Position numbers and translations under genes: made by a program
In this document: piece after piece, positions 16,440-24,574 of the stretch
Layout of the letters: each line of letters opens with the position of its first letter
Position numbering within the stretch: position 1 is the stretch's first letter
Origin: Salinibacter pepae
GTDB taxonomy: Bacteria > Bacteroidota > Rhodothermia > Rhodothermales > Salinibacteraceae
Direction of reading: 5' to 3'
Length of the DNA: 64,000 bases
NCBI RefSeq assembly: GCF_947077775.1
Contig: NZ_CAMTTE010000001.1
Coordinates: forward strand, 1,488,001 to 1,552,000
Notes under the pieces: model-generated
Databases searched by the model: none
What the model saw: the letters and a program-made list of their open reading frames with translations, nothing else
Told to the model about the DNA's origin: nothing

Positions 16440-18707
16440 TCATCCACCGACTCGGTCGGACCGGCCCATTTTCTTCTCGTTCGGGTCCGTTGCTGAACGC
16501 GTGGCCTTCCGGTCCGCCGCCGGAAGCCGGGCGGTGAACGTGCTTCCCTGCCCCTTTTCCGTTTCCACGCCGATGGATCCCCCCATCTGCTCGGTCGCCT
16601 TCTTCGTCACTGCCAGCCCGATGCCAGTGCCCTCGTACTCACGGGACAGCCCCTCGGACCCCTGCCGGAACGGCTCGAAGAGCGACTCGGCCACCGCCGG
16701 GTCCATCCCAATGCCGGTGTCCTCGATTTGCAGCACCGCCTCCCCGTCCTCTCGGTACGTCCGCACCTGCACCGTCCCTTCCTCCGTGTACTTGATCGCG
16801 TTGGACAGGAGGTTCTGGAGTACGATCTGGAGCCCCCCTTCGTCGGCCCGGGCGCCGGCCTCTTCGGCCTCGACCTCGAGCGCAAGGCCGCTGTCGTCCG
16901 CCTCCGCCGCAAACTCCCGGGCGACCTGCCGGGCCTGATCCGCCAAATCGATGGGGCGGGACTCCAAGGTCATCTGTCCGGCCTCCAGCTTCGAGAGGTT
17001 GAGCACCGCATCCAGGGTGTCCAGCAGCCGCCGGCCACTGTCTTCAATCAGGTCCGCGAAATGAGCGACGCCGCCATCTCCGTCGATCTCGTCCCCGATC
17101 GCCTCGGCAAACCCAATGATTCCGGTCAGCGGCGTGCGAATCTCGTGGCTCATGTTCGCGAGCATGGCGGACTTCATGCGGCTGGCCTCTTCGGCCTCCA
17201 GCTTTGAGAGCTCGGCCTGCTCCTTCGCCTGTTTGAGCCGCCGCGCCTTCCGCTTCCGTTCGGTAATGTCCCGGGCCGTGACAAAAATCGAGACGACCTC
17301 CCCCGCCTCGCCGGTCACCGGGCGCATGATCCCGGTCACGGTCCGGGCCTCCCCGTCCGGGGTCACGTGCTCGGCCTCGAAGCGCACGTATTCCCCCTCG
17401 GCCACGCGCCTGACCTTCTCCCGGACCGCCAACCTGTTTTCCGTGTCCCACCAGGGGGTCTCCCAGAACGGCCGGCCGAGAATGTCCGCCCGGGTGGCCT
17501 CGATGTACCCGAGGGCCGTGTCGTTGACCTTCTGGAACGTCCCGTCCGGCGCGAGCACGCCGGCGAGGATGTTCGGGTCGTTCAGCATCGCCTGGAAGCG
17601 CCGCTCGCTCTCCCGCAGCTCCCGCTCCCGACGCTTCCGCTCGGTGATGTCCGACAGGACGACCGTCTGGGTGTCCATGCCCTGTCCCAGGCTTGTCTGG
17701 ATCACCCGAAAGTACCGACAGTGCTCCTCCGAACGCGCGCTGGCTTCGGACTGCACCGTGTTGGTCGTCGCCTGCCCCCCTCCGCACTCCTGCGCCTCTC
17801 CCTTCTCGAATCCAGCCCGCCACGCCGGCTCCCCACGGCGAATCGTCTCCCCGAGCCCGGGCAATGCCTCCGTCAGCGGCCGCCCCAGGTCCTCCTCGCT
17901 CAGCGAGGGAATGATTTCCTGGATCCCGCCGCCGAGCCCCCGGATCCGCCCCTCCCGCCCGATGGTCAGGTTCGGCTCCTCCACGCTCCCGGTTAGTTGC
18001 ACGACACTAAACTGGGTTTCGTAGGCAAACAGCAGCCCGATTGCAAACACCGCCACCCCCAGCGGCTCGTGGGTGATGTCCAGCAGCGCCGGTTCGACGT
18101 GTCCGATGACATTGAAGGCCGCCGGCAGGGCCGTGAGCCCCGTCAGCACTCCCAGCGGGAGCACCTTCGCCTCCGCCTCGAGAAGAAACTCAAAGATCAT
18201 CAGGTAGCCGGCCGCCGACAGGGCGTAGGCCACGGCCATCACGACCCAGTAGAGCGTCTCATGGGTCACGACCAGGCCAAAAGCGCCCCCCACCGGCTCC
18301 AGCCCGTAGTAGAGGCCGTGCAGCGGGTTGGTCACCTTCAGGGCGGTGACGATCACAAACACGGCGGCCGCGAACTGCTGAACCTTGAGGCTCCGGTGGA
18401 GGCCCCGCCCACTGTAGGCGGAGCAGAACCAGAGCCAGGCGAAGACGGTGCCGAAGCCGACGATCAGGCTCAGCTGGTAGAAAAGGTGCTTCTCGAAGGC
18501 CGACCCGACCAGCAGGAAGCCCACGTAGGCCCCGGCCCAGACAGCACTTCCGGAAAAGAACCACGTCAGGGCCTGCCGGGTCTCCGGCGACGGAATCGAC
18601 CGGGCCCGCAAGGCAGCCCCCAGACAGGCGGCGGTCGCGGCGACGAAAGCAAGAAGATAACCGGTGTAGGTTATAGGCGCGGATGCCTCAATCAGGCTTC
18701 CGATCAT
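16440..18707 (-). CDS. 7TM PAS-domain sensor histidine kinase (kinase 2)
   Basis: 755 residues from the ATG at 18707. An N-terminal seven-helix domain (about 1-225) includes LKVTNPLHGLYYG, a segment typical of the HisKA_7TM sensor domain common in haloarchaeal kinases. A degenerate PAS region (about 235-360), a second PAS (about 372-490), HisKA with His521 in SHEIRTPLTGIIGFAEAI and an HATPase domain (NLLSNAIKYTEEG, DTGIGMDP) follow. There is no receiver domain. The second PAS is almost identical in DNA to PAS2 of kinase 1. In-frame ATGs further upstream (18743, 18845) precede polar sequence and are less likely. Located directly upstream of the rhodopsin-transducer pair on the same strand, separated by 338 bp. 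Confidence 0.9.
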   Translation of the reverse strand: MIGSLIEASAPITYTGYLLAFVAATAACLGAALRARSIPSPETRQALTWFFSGSAVWAGAYVGFLLVGSAFEKHLFYQLSLIVGFGTVFAWLWFCSAYSGRGLHRSLKVQQFAAAVFVIVTALKVTNPLHGLYYGLEPVGGAFGLVVTHETLYWVVMAVAYALSAAGYLMIFEFLLEAEAKVLPLGVLTGLTALPAAFNVIGHVEPALLDITHEPLGVAVFAIGLLFAYETQFSVVQLTGSVEEPNLTIGREGRIRGLGGGIQEIIPSLSEEDLGRPLTEALPGLGETIRRGEPAWRAGFEKGEAQECGGGQATTNTVQSEASARSEEHCRYFRVIQTSLGQGMDTQTVVLSDITERKRRERELRESERRFQAMLNDPNILAGVLAPDGTFQKVNDTALGYIEATRADILGRPFWETPWWDTENRLAVREKVRRVAEGEYVRFEAEHVTPDGEARTVTGIMRPVTGEAGEVVSIFVTARDITERKRKARRLKQAKEQAELSKLEAEEASRMKSAMLANMSHEIRTPLTGIIGFAEAIGDEIDGDGGVAHFADLIEDSGRRLLDTLDAVLNLSKLEAGQMTLESRPIDLADQARQVAREFAAEADDSGLALEVEAEEAGARADEGGLQIVLQNLLSNAIKYTEEGTVQVRTYREDGEAVLQIEDTGIGMDPAVAESLFEPFRQGSEGLSREYEGTGIGLAVTKKATEQMGGSIGVETEKGQGSTFTARLPAADRKATRSATDPNEKKMGRSDRVGG
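16669..16724 (-). repeat. 56-bp repeat, copy 2, in HATPase coding sequence
   Basis: Reverse complement of the segment at 13154-13209 in kinase 1, identical by eye, encoding the G-box region of kinase 2. Confidence 0.75.
17251..17644 (-). repeat. 394-bp repeat, copy 2 (inverted relative to copy 1)
   Basis: Encodes the PAS domain of kinase 2 just before HisKA. About five mismatches by eye to copy 1 at 11481-11874, in opposite orientation. The two copies enclose kinase 1's end, the transducer, the rhodopsin and kinase 2's HisKA/ATPase part, so recombination between them would invert about 5.4 kb. Confidence 0.9.
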
Positions 18708-19339
18708 GGGCGGGTCGTTGTGCAAAAAAGCTCGCTGCAACATAGCGTCCACTCTAGTGGAGCAAGAAAAGGGCCGCGCATGCTCCAGCTCTTGATCCGT
18801 ATCGGACTCGTCAAACTCGACATGGGTCGTCACAGCCCCCGTCAAATTTCCTCCTTCGGTGGTCCTCGTATCGGCCGGCCGGCGCTACGAACGGGCCTTT
18901 CACAGCTACCAGTCCCCGGTAATTTTACGGCGTAGGCGCCGCGACACCGGGCCGCGCCCCCCGCTCCAGCGGGCCTCCAGTGCCCGTTCGGGCCCGGCAT
19001 CGTTTTTTCTGTATTCAACTGCGCCTGCCCAGCACTGCGCGGTGGCCGTTTTCTCGCTCCCGTCGTGCCCCTTCCTCGACGATCGGTGCGGGGGCGCGGC
19101 CGTGGGGTGTCCGCGCGGCACAGCTCCCCCCGGCGGATGTGGGACATAGTGTATTTTTAAAATACACGCCTTTAATGCCTCGCCGGTCGGGCCGATGATT
19201 ATAATCCAACGGATGAGAAGACCCCCTGGGCGTGGCCGTATGGGGCCCATCCCCTCGGCCCCTGCACGGCCGGCACGAGCGACCGCATCATCTGGTGCCG
19301 CACGACGCACCTGACCTCCGACTTTTCTCTCTGCCTTGC
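18708..19339. other. Intergenic region, 632 bp, between divergent kinases
   Basis: Separates kinase 2 (minus) from kinase 3 (plus) and must hold both promoters. Most of it is GC-rich without a convincing coding frame. The exception is the AT-rich stretch 19140-19210 with a perfect palindrome at 19149-19167. Confidence 0.5.
19149..19167. promoter_or_regulatory. Perfect 19-bp palindrome upstream of kinase 3
   Basis: GTGTATTTTTAAAATACAC has 9-bp arms around a single central T and stands out as AT-rich in GC-rich DNA, with TTTAATG and GATTATAAT close by. It lies 172 bp before the kinase 3 start. A dimeric repressor or activator operator is the simplest reading; the regulator is unknown. Confidence 0.5.
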
Positions 19340-21097
19340 ATGGACGGCGAGACGCTTCCTGTCGACGAACACAGCCACGTTCGGGTCGCCCGCCTACTGT
19401 GTCTGCTGGGGGCCATCCTGGCATCCCTGTACGCCCCCCTGTACGGGGCCGGTGCCGACGCCCCAATCTCGGGGACCTGGCTTCACGTCGGCGTAGCGGG
19501 ACTGCTCGTGGCCCTGATCGGCGCCTCGTACATCTCCGACACGGTCCGTCGCCGCCACGTGGCGATCACGTGGGGGCTGCTCTACGCCATCATGGGATGG
19601 GCCGCGGTCCTCGCCGCGCTCAACGAGTTCGCCGGGGGGTACGCGGTGGGTGTCCTTCTGGTCTACGCCGTCTTCGGGGGCGTGGTGGCACTGGGAAGCG
19701 CGTCGATAAGACCCGCCTTGACGTTTCTTCTGGCGGGCCTTTTGGCAGTTGGGGGGGCACTGCTGTGGGCCCCTGCGCTCCAAACGAGTCCCTGGGTGCT
19801 GATTGGGGCCATGGGGGTCGTGGCCCTCGTCGAGGGGGCCACCCTCCGGTGGGTTCTGTCGGTGTGTGCCCGCCTTCGGACCCAGGGGCGAACCCTTCGC
19901 GAGCAGCGCGACCTCCTGGACCGTCTCGTGGAGACGAGTCCCCACGCGGTCGTGCGGGTCGACGGAAGCGGGGCGCCCACCGATGCAAATGGCCGGGCCG
20001 AAGAGATTCTCGGCACCGATGTGGAAGCGGTGTCCGGCGACTCGGACGCCCCCCCCACAGGCGGGTCCGCCGGAGACGAGGAGACAACGGCCCCCGGCAC
20101 CCGCCCCCTTTCGCAGGTTCTGCAGGTGAGGCGCGTCGTGCGCAACCTGAAGTGCTCGGTCGCGCGGCCGAACGGCACCCGGCGCGTGCTTTCGGCCAGC
20201 GGCGCGCCGGTGCGGGGGGCCGACGGGACGATCCGCGAGGCCGTCTTTCACCTCGAAGACGTGACCGAGCAGGAACGTCGGAAGCAGGCCCTCCGACGGG
20301 CCGAAGAGGAGATCGAAGAGGCCGATCGCCTCAAGTCCGCCCTGCTGGCGAACATGAACCACGAAATCCGCACCCCCTTGACCGCGATCATCGGGTTTGC
20401 CGAGGCGATCGGCACGAGCGCCAGTGAGATGGACCTGCCCGAGCACACCCCACTGACCGGCTACGCCGACCTGATTGAGCAGAGCGGGAAGCGCCTGCTC
20501 GACACCTTCGAGGACATACTGGACCTCTCCCAGCTGGAGGCGGGCCAGATGGAGCTCGGCATCGAGACGGTCGACCTCGCCGAGCAGGCCCGCCGGGCCG
20601 TCCAGGAATGCGGGGCCAACGCTCAGGACAAAGAGATCGACGTGCGGCTGGAGGCGACCAGCGTCTCTGCGCGTGCCAATGAGAACGGGGTCCAGGTCGC
20701 GCTGCAGAACCTCCTGGACAACGCGATCAAGTACACGGCGGATGGGGGCACCGTGTGGGTGCGGACCCGTCCGGAGCCGCGGACGGCCGTGCTGGAGGTC
20801 GAAGACGACGGGGCCGGGATGGAGCCGGAGACGGTCGATCAGCTCTTCGAGCCGTTCCGACAGGCCTCCACCGGCATGGCACGCGAGTACGAAGGCGCCG
20901 GGGTCGGCCTCGCGGTCACGAAGGAGGCGACCGAGCAGATGGGCGGGGCGATTGAGGTGGAGACCGAGCCGGGGGCCGGCAGCCGGTTCCTCATCCGATT
21001 TCCGATGGCGGACCACAGCACTCACGACTGCGGGGACGGCCCCGTTGAGCCTTCCGAGGAGGCCGCCGATGCGCATCGGGCCCCCAGACGGCCGTGA
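19340..21097 (+). CDS. Membrane PAS-domain sensor histidine kinase (kinase 3)
   Basis: 585 residues from the ATG at 19340. An N-terminal six-helix membrane domain (about 15-185, VARLLCLLGAILASLYAPLY onward) is a clear paralogue of that of kinase 1. One PAS domain follows (about 200-320), then HisKA with His341 in NHEIRTPLTAIIGFAEAI and HATPase (NLLDNAIKYTADGG, DDGAGMEP). Asn replaces the usual Ser before the phospho-acceptor His. There is no receiver domain and no adjacent response regulator. The HDOD gene starts 63 bp downstream in the same direction and may be co-transcribed. The stimulus is unknown. Confidence 0.9.
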   Translation: MDGETLPVDEHSHVRVARLLCLLGAILASLYAPLYGAGADAPISGTWLHVGVAGLLVALIGASYISDTVRRRHVAITWGLLYAIMGWAAVLAALNEFAGGYAVGVLLVYAVFGGVVALGSASIRPALTFLLAGLLAVGGALLWAPALQTSPWVLIGAMGVVALVEGATLRWVLSVCARLRTQGRTLREQRDLLDRLVETSPHAVVRVDGSGAPTDANGRAEEILGTDVEAVSGDSDAPPTGGSAGDEETTAPGTRPLSQVLQVRRVVRNLKCSVARPNGTRRVLSASGAPVRGADGTIREAVFHLEDVTEQERRKQALRRAEEEIEEADRLKSALLANMNHEIRTPLTAIIGFAEAIGTSASEMDLPEHTPLTGYADLIEQSGKRLLDTFEDILDLSQLEAGQMELGIETVDLAEQARRAVQECGANAQDKEIDVRLEATSVSARANENGVQVALQNLLDNAIKYTADGGTVWVRTRPEPRTAVLEVEDDGAGMEPETVDQLFEPFRQASTGMAREYEGAGVGLAVTKEATEQMGGAIEVETEPGAGSRFLIRFPMADHSTHDCGDGPVEPSEEAADAHRAPRRP

Positions 21098-21160
21098 CGA
21101 ACTGACGCCGAACACGACTGCCCCCCACGCTCCCCCATCCCCTTTTCGTTTCTGCCGACC

Positions 21161-21994
21161 ATGAACACACGCGCCGTGGAGACCGAAGCATTGGAGGCCA
21201 AGTTTCCCACGCTCCCCTCTGCGATCGAGGCGGTAGAGGAGTTGGTCGCGTCCGGACAGACCGATCCCGAGACGCTGATCGCAGTCGTCAAGCAGTGTCC
21301 GTCGGCGTCCCTCAATGTCCTCCGCCGGGCAAACTCCGCGTACTACGGCCTGCGGCACGAGGTCGAGAGTATCGAGCAGGCCGTGCGCCTTCTCGGCTTC
21401 GTCGAGGTGACGTCGATCGTCATTCTCGAGGGCGCCAACGAAATGCGGGACCAACTCACGAACCACACGGGCCTTCTCGACCGCATTATGCACGCCGCCA
21501 TTTTCACCGGCCGGTTCACCCAACAGCTGACCCGCCAGCTCGACCTGGCGGACGAATGGGCGCGCCTGGCCTTCTCGGTGGGGCTCCTCCACGTGATGGG
21601 CCGCCTCGTGCTTCTGTACTCCGCCCCGGCCCAGTATGCCCCGCTGGCCGATGGGCAGGACGACGCTCTTCCCGAGGTGGGGGATGAGCGGCGCCTCTTC
21701 GGGGAGGGCCATCGCACCCTCGCCCGCCGCGCCGGCGAACACTGGAACCTCTCCGACCGCATCTGCTCGGTCCTACACCGCGCCATCGACCTGTCCGGGC
21801 CGCCGACGGGCCGACGGCGGACGCTGGCAGTGGCCGTTCGGGCGGGGAGCGCCCTGGCCCAGCGTGACCTGAGCAACGAGCCGCTCGCGCTCCCGAAGGA
21901 CCTGCCCACCGACGAGATGTCTCTGTCGGAAGAGCCCGTGGCCGTGGCCGCCGAGGACGCGACGGACTACGCCGCAAACCTGGGCGGCTTTTGA
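21161..21994 (+). CDS. HDOD-domain signalling protein
   Basis: 277 residues. The HDOD domain covers about 10-210: FPTLPSAIEAVEELVASGQT, then SASLNVLRRANSAYYGLRHE and VESIEQAVRLLGF are the standard HDOD helices. The metal-binding HD pair of true HD phosphodiesterases is absent, as in HDOD proteins generally. The C-terminal 60 residues are acidic and not conserved. HDOD proteins act as scaffolds in two-component, chemotaxis and cyclic-di-GMP signalling. Being 63 bp downstream of kinase 3, it probably works with it, though the partner is inferred from position. Confidence 0.88.
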   Translation: MNTRAVETEALEAKFPTLPSAIEAVEELVASGQTDPETLIAVVKQCPSASLNVLRRANSAYYGLRHEVESIEQAVRLLGFVEVTSIVILEGANEMRDQLTNHTGLLDRIMHAAIFTGRFTQQLTRQLDLADEWARLAFSVGLLHVMGRLVLLYSAPAQYAPLADGQDDALPEVGDERRLFGEGHRTLARRAGEHWNLSDRICSVLHRAIDLSGPPTGRRRTLAVAVRAGSALAQRDLSNEPLALPKDLPTDEMSLSEEPVAVAAEDATDYAANLGGF

Positions 21995-22256
21995 CGGGTC
22001 CCGGGCCGATGAGGAAGGACGGCCTGGCCTTTTCGATGTCACCGGTCGGCCCGTATTCGACTCGGGCGCGGTGTGCATCGTCAGCACCGGCCGACTGAAC
22101 GCGGTCGGTCCCGTCTGCGTAGATGGCGGGCACTCGGGAGCGGCGCTGACCAGAACGAGGCCCACGCTACTGAGCCCGAACTGCGGGCCATGGCCGTCGG
22201 CCTGGCCTTCAGGGCCCCATCCCTTTTCTTCTCGTGTAGTATGGCTGTGCGATTGT

Positions 22257-22733
22257 ATGTCCGACTCCGTCGACGCCCTCGATCACGAGCGGTTCGTCCG
22301 GGCCGCCATCGACGAAGCCATTTCGGCCCAGGACGCCGGCAATCCGCCTTTTGGCGCCGTGCTGGTGGGCCCGGACGGGACGGTTCTGGACCGCGCCGGC
22401 AATACGGAGGGCCGCACGGGGGACTGCACGGGGCACGCCGAAACCAATCTCGTCCGCGCCGCCTCTCAGGAGTATGACCCGGAGCGGCTCGCGAAGGCCA
22501 CCCTCTACGCAAGCACAGAGCCGTGCGCGATGTGCGCCGGGGCGATCTTCTGGGCCCGCATCCGGCGCGTCGTGTTTGGGCTGCGCGCCGAGCGGCTCTA
22601 CGAGATGAAGGGCGACGCGGGGCGCCAGCTGGCCCTTCCCTGCGAGGAGGTGCTGGCGCGGGGCAATCACGAGGCCGAGGTAATCGGTCCCGTACTGGAA
22701 GACGAGGCCGCGGCGGTGTTCGACCTCCAGTAG
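22257..22733 (+). CDS. Cytidine/deoxycytidylate deaminase-family nucleoside deaminase
   Basis: 158-residue zinc hydrolase of the CDA superfamily. The zinc and catalytic motifs are HAE at residues 60-62 (Glu62 as proton shuttle) and PCxxC at 89-93 (STEPCAMCAGAIFWARIRRV). The NPPFGAVLVGPDG segment and the length resemble GuaD-type guanine deaminases and related nucleoside deaminases more than tRNA adenosine deaminase TadA. Start chosen at the ATG at 22257; the frame extends upstream, but that stretch is Cys/Trp-rich and unlike the family. It stands alone. The exact base or nucleoside is not determinable. Confidence 0.85.
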   Translation: MSDSVDALDHERFVRAAIDEAISAQDAGNPPFGAVLVGPDGTVLDRAGNTEGRTGDCTGHAETNLVRAASQEYDPERLAKATLYASTEPCAMCAGAIFWARIRRVVFGLRAERLYEMKGDAGRQLALPCEEVLARGNHEAEVIGPVLEDEAAAVFDLQ

Positions 22734-22954
22734 CCCTGGCCCCTGCGGCGTGGATGCCCAGGCTGTCTACGGAGACGACGGGCCAGGCGTCCATGTCTGC
22801 CCGGCAGGGAAAACGCCCAGAGCCCTCCGCAACTGAACGGTGATGCCCGGCGCTTTGCCGTGCCTGTCGGTCGGCGGCGGGAAGGATTCTCGGCGTCGAG
22901 GGGAGGACGCCTGATGCAGCGGCGGGCGGGCGTCGCCCCCACGCGATCCACCAC

Positions 22955-24094
22955 CTACGAGGCCATCGACGCCGGCAACTCGGCCTTTTTCGTGCCCACC
23001 TCCTCGGACGCCCCGTCGCCGCCCGGCGACGGCAGGTCGTCCGGCACGTCGGGCTTCTTCGTGTCCACCGCGTCCGGGTCGGCGGTCTCCTCCGGCAGCT
23101 TGGCGGCAGGCACCTGGATGTCCGGCGCGTCGGGCTTGAAGTTGAGCATCACCTCCAGCACCCCCTCTTTTGTCTCCGGCTGCATCAGCTCGTGGCGCAG
23201 CGTGGAGGCGTTGCGGAAGCCCTTAAAGTAGCTGCTGTAGTTCTTGCGCATCTCCATCACGCCGGTGCGCTCGCCCAGCCACTCGCACTTGAGCGACAGG
23301 TGCTCGGCCACCACCTGCACGCGCTCCTCCCAGTCGGGGGGCGGGGGCAGCTCGCCGGTCTCCATGTATTTCTTGGCCCGGTCAAAAATCCACGGGTTGC
23401 CCAGCGCGCCGCGCCCCAGCATGACGCCGTCGACGCCCGTCTCCTCGAACATCGCCTCGATGGCCTCCGGGTCCAGCGCATCCCCGTTCCCGATAAATGG
23501 CATGTCGCGGGTGCCCTCCTCCTTGATCGTGCGGAGCCACTCCCACCGGGCGTCGCCCTTGTACTTCTGCTCGCGGGTGCGGGCGTGCACCGTGAGTGCC
23601 GCCACGCCCATGTCTTCCAGCATGCGGGCCACGTCCACGATGTGGATCGAGTCGTCGTCCCAGCCGAGGCGCGTCTTGACGGTCACCGGCCGGGTGGCCT
23701 CCTCCATCACCGCCGCCGTGATGTTGCGCATCTTGTCAAGGTTGCGCAGCACCCCGGCCCCGCCGTCCTTCTGCACGATCTTGCGGACCGGACAGCCGAA
23801 GTTGATGTCGATCACGTCCGGCCCGGCGGCGTCGACCATGGGCGTCGCGTTGCGGACCTCGTCGATCCCGCCGCCCCACACCTGGATGCCGATGGGGCGC
23901 TCCTCGTCGAAAATCTCCAGCTTCTGGTGCTCGTGTTCCTGCTCGCGGAGGAGCCCCGCGGAGGAGACGAACTCGGTGTACATCATGTCGGCCCCGTACC
24001 GCTTGCAGAGGATGCGGAACGGCGGGTCGCTCACGTCCTCCATGGGCGCGAGGAAAAGGGGCCGGTCGTCAAAGTCGAGGTGGCCGATGCGCAT
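22955..24094 (-). CDS. dusB: tRNA-dihydrouridine synthase (DusB-like)
   Basis: 379-residue FMN enzyme reducing uridine to dihydrouridine in the tRNA D-loop. TIM-barrel signatures: LAPMEDVSDPPFRILCKRYG near the N-terminus, DINFGCPVRKIVQKDGGAGV with the catalytic Cys, TVKTRLGWDDD, TVHARTREQKYKG, and GVMLGRGALGNPWIF for FMN phosphate. The final 50 residues form an acidic, Pro-rich tail (DPDAVDTKKPDVPDDLPSPG) absent from most homologues. The ATG at 24094 gives the usual N-terminus; the upstream extension is not conserved. Confidence 0.92.
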   Translation of the reverse strand: MRIGHLDFDDRPLFLAPMEDVSDPPFRILCKRYGADMMYTEFVSSAGLLREQEHEHQKLEIFDEERPIGIQVWGGGIDEVRNATPMVDAAGPDVIDINFGCPVRKIVQKDGGAGVLRNLDKMRNITAAVMEEATRPVTVKTRLGWDDDSIHIVDVARMLEDMGVAALTVHARTREQKYKGDARWEWLRTIKEEGTRDMPFIGNGDALDPEAIEAMFEETGVDGVMLGRGALGNPWIFDRAKKYMETGELPPPPDWEERVQVVAEHLSLKCEWLGERTGVMEMRKNYSSYFKGFRNASTLRHELMQPETKEGVLEVMLNFKPDAPDIQVPAAKLPEETADPDAVDTKKPDVPDDLPSPGGDGASEEVGTKKAELPASMAS

Positions 24095-24282
24095 CGAGAC
24101 GAGGACGATCCGGGTTGTGGCAATGGACTTTGGACGTTGAAAACGCACCGGGTGTGGACAGTGGTTCCGGGACGACGTTGAAACGTTGAACGTTCGAACG
24201 TTTAACGAGAAGCTGTACCCATTCCGGTCGCTCATTCGTAGGTTGGATGCACGGCCCCTTTCTCCTTGACCTTCTGGCCTTC

Positions 24283-24570
24283 ATGTCCGACGAACCCCGC
24301 TTTTCCCGCCTCCGTCTGCTCTCGCTCGGCCTGCTCGCGCCGCTCGCGGTTCTGCTCACCGGCTGCGGCGGCCCCAACCTCATCGAGCGTCTGTCGATCG
24401 GCAATTGGGGCTTCTGGGGCACCGTCATCATCGTGCTCGACCTCGTGGCGCTGGTCGACCTGCTCGGCGACGGCACCCGGAGCACGACCAGCACGGTCGT
24501 CTGGGCGCTCCTGATCGTCTTCGCGCCGGTGCTCGGGGTGATCCTGTACTTTATCTTTGGTCGCGAGTAG
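24283..24570 (+). CDS. Small lipoprotein with PLDc_N-type transmembrane domain
   Basis: 95 residues. The signal peptide ends in a lipobox (AVLLTGC, Cys about residue 28), so it is probably a lipoprotein. Two membrane segments follow with the pattern of the PLDc_N (cardiolipin synthase N-terminal) domain: WGFWGTVIIVLDLVALVDLL and WALLIVFAPVLGVILYFIFG. No catalytic domain is attached; such stand-alone proteins are common and of unknown function. An in-frame ATG at 24247 is possible but would lengthen the signal peptide. The next gene begins 4 bp after the stop, which argues for translational coupling. Confidence 0.7.
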   Translation: MSDEPRFSRLRLLSLGLLAPLAVLLTGCGGPNLIERLSIGNWGFWGTVIIVLDLVALVDLLGDGTRSTTSTVVWALLIVFAPVLGVILYFIFGRE

Positions 24571-24574
24571 CCCC

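Noticed and set aside
18842-19147. Possible small genes in the kinase 2-kinase 3 gap
   Set aside because: Products are Arg/Pro/Gly-rich, unlike halophilic proteins, and overlap the promoter region.
22071-22256. Longer deaminase start at 22071
   Set aside because: The added residues are Cys/Trp/Pro-rich and do not belong to the deaminase fold.
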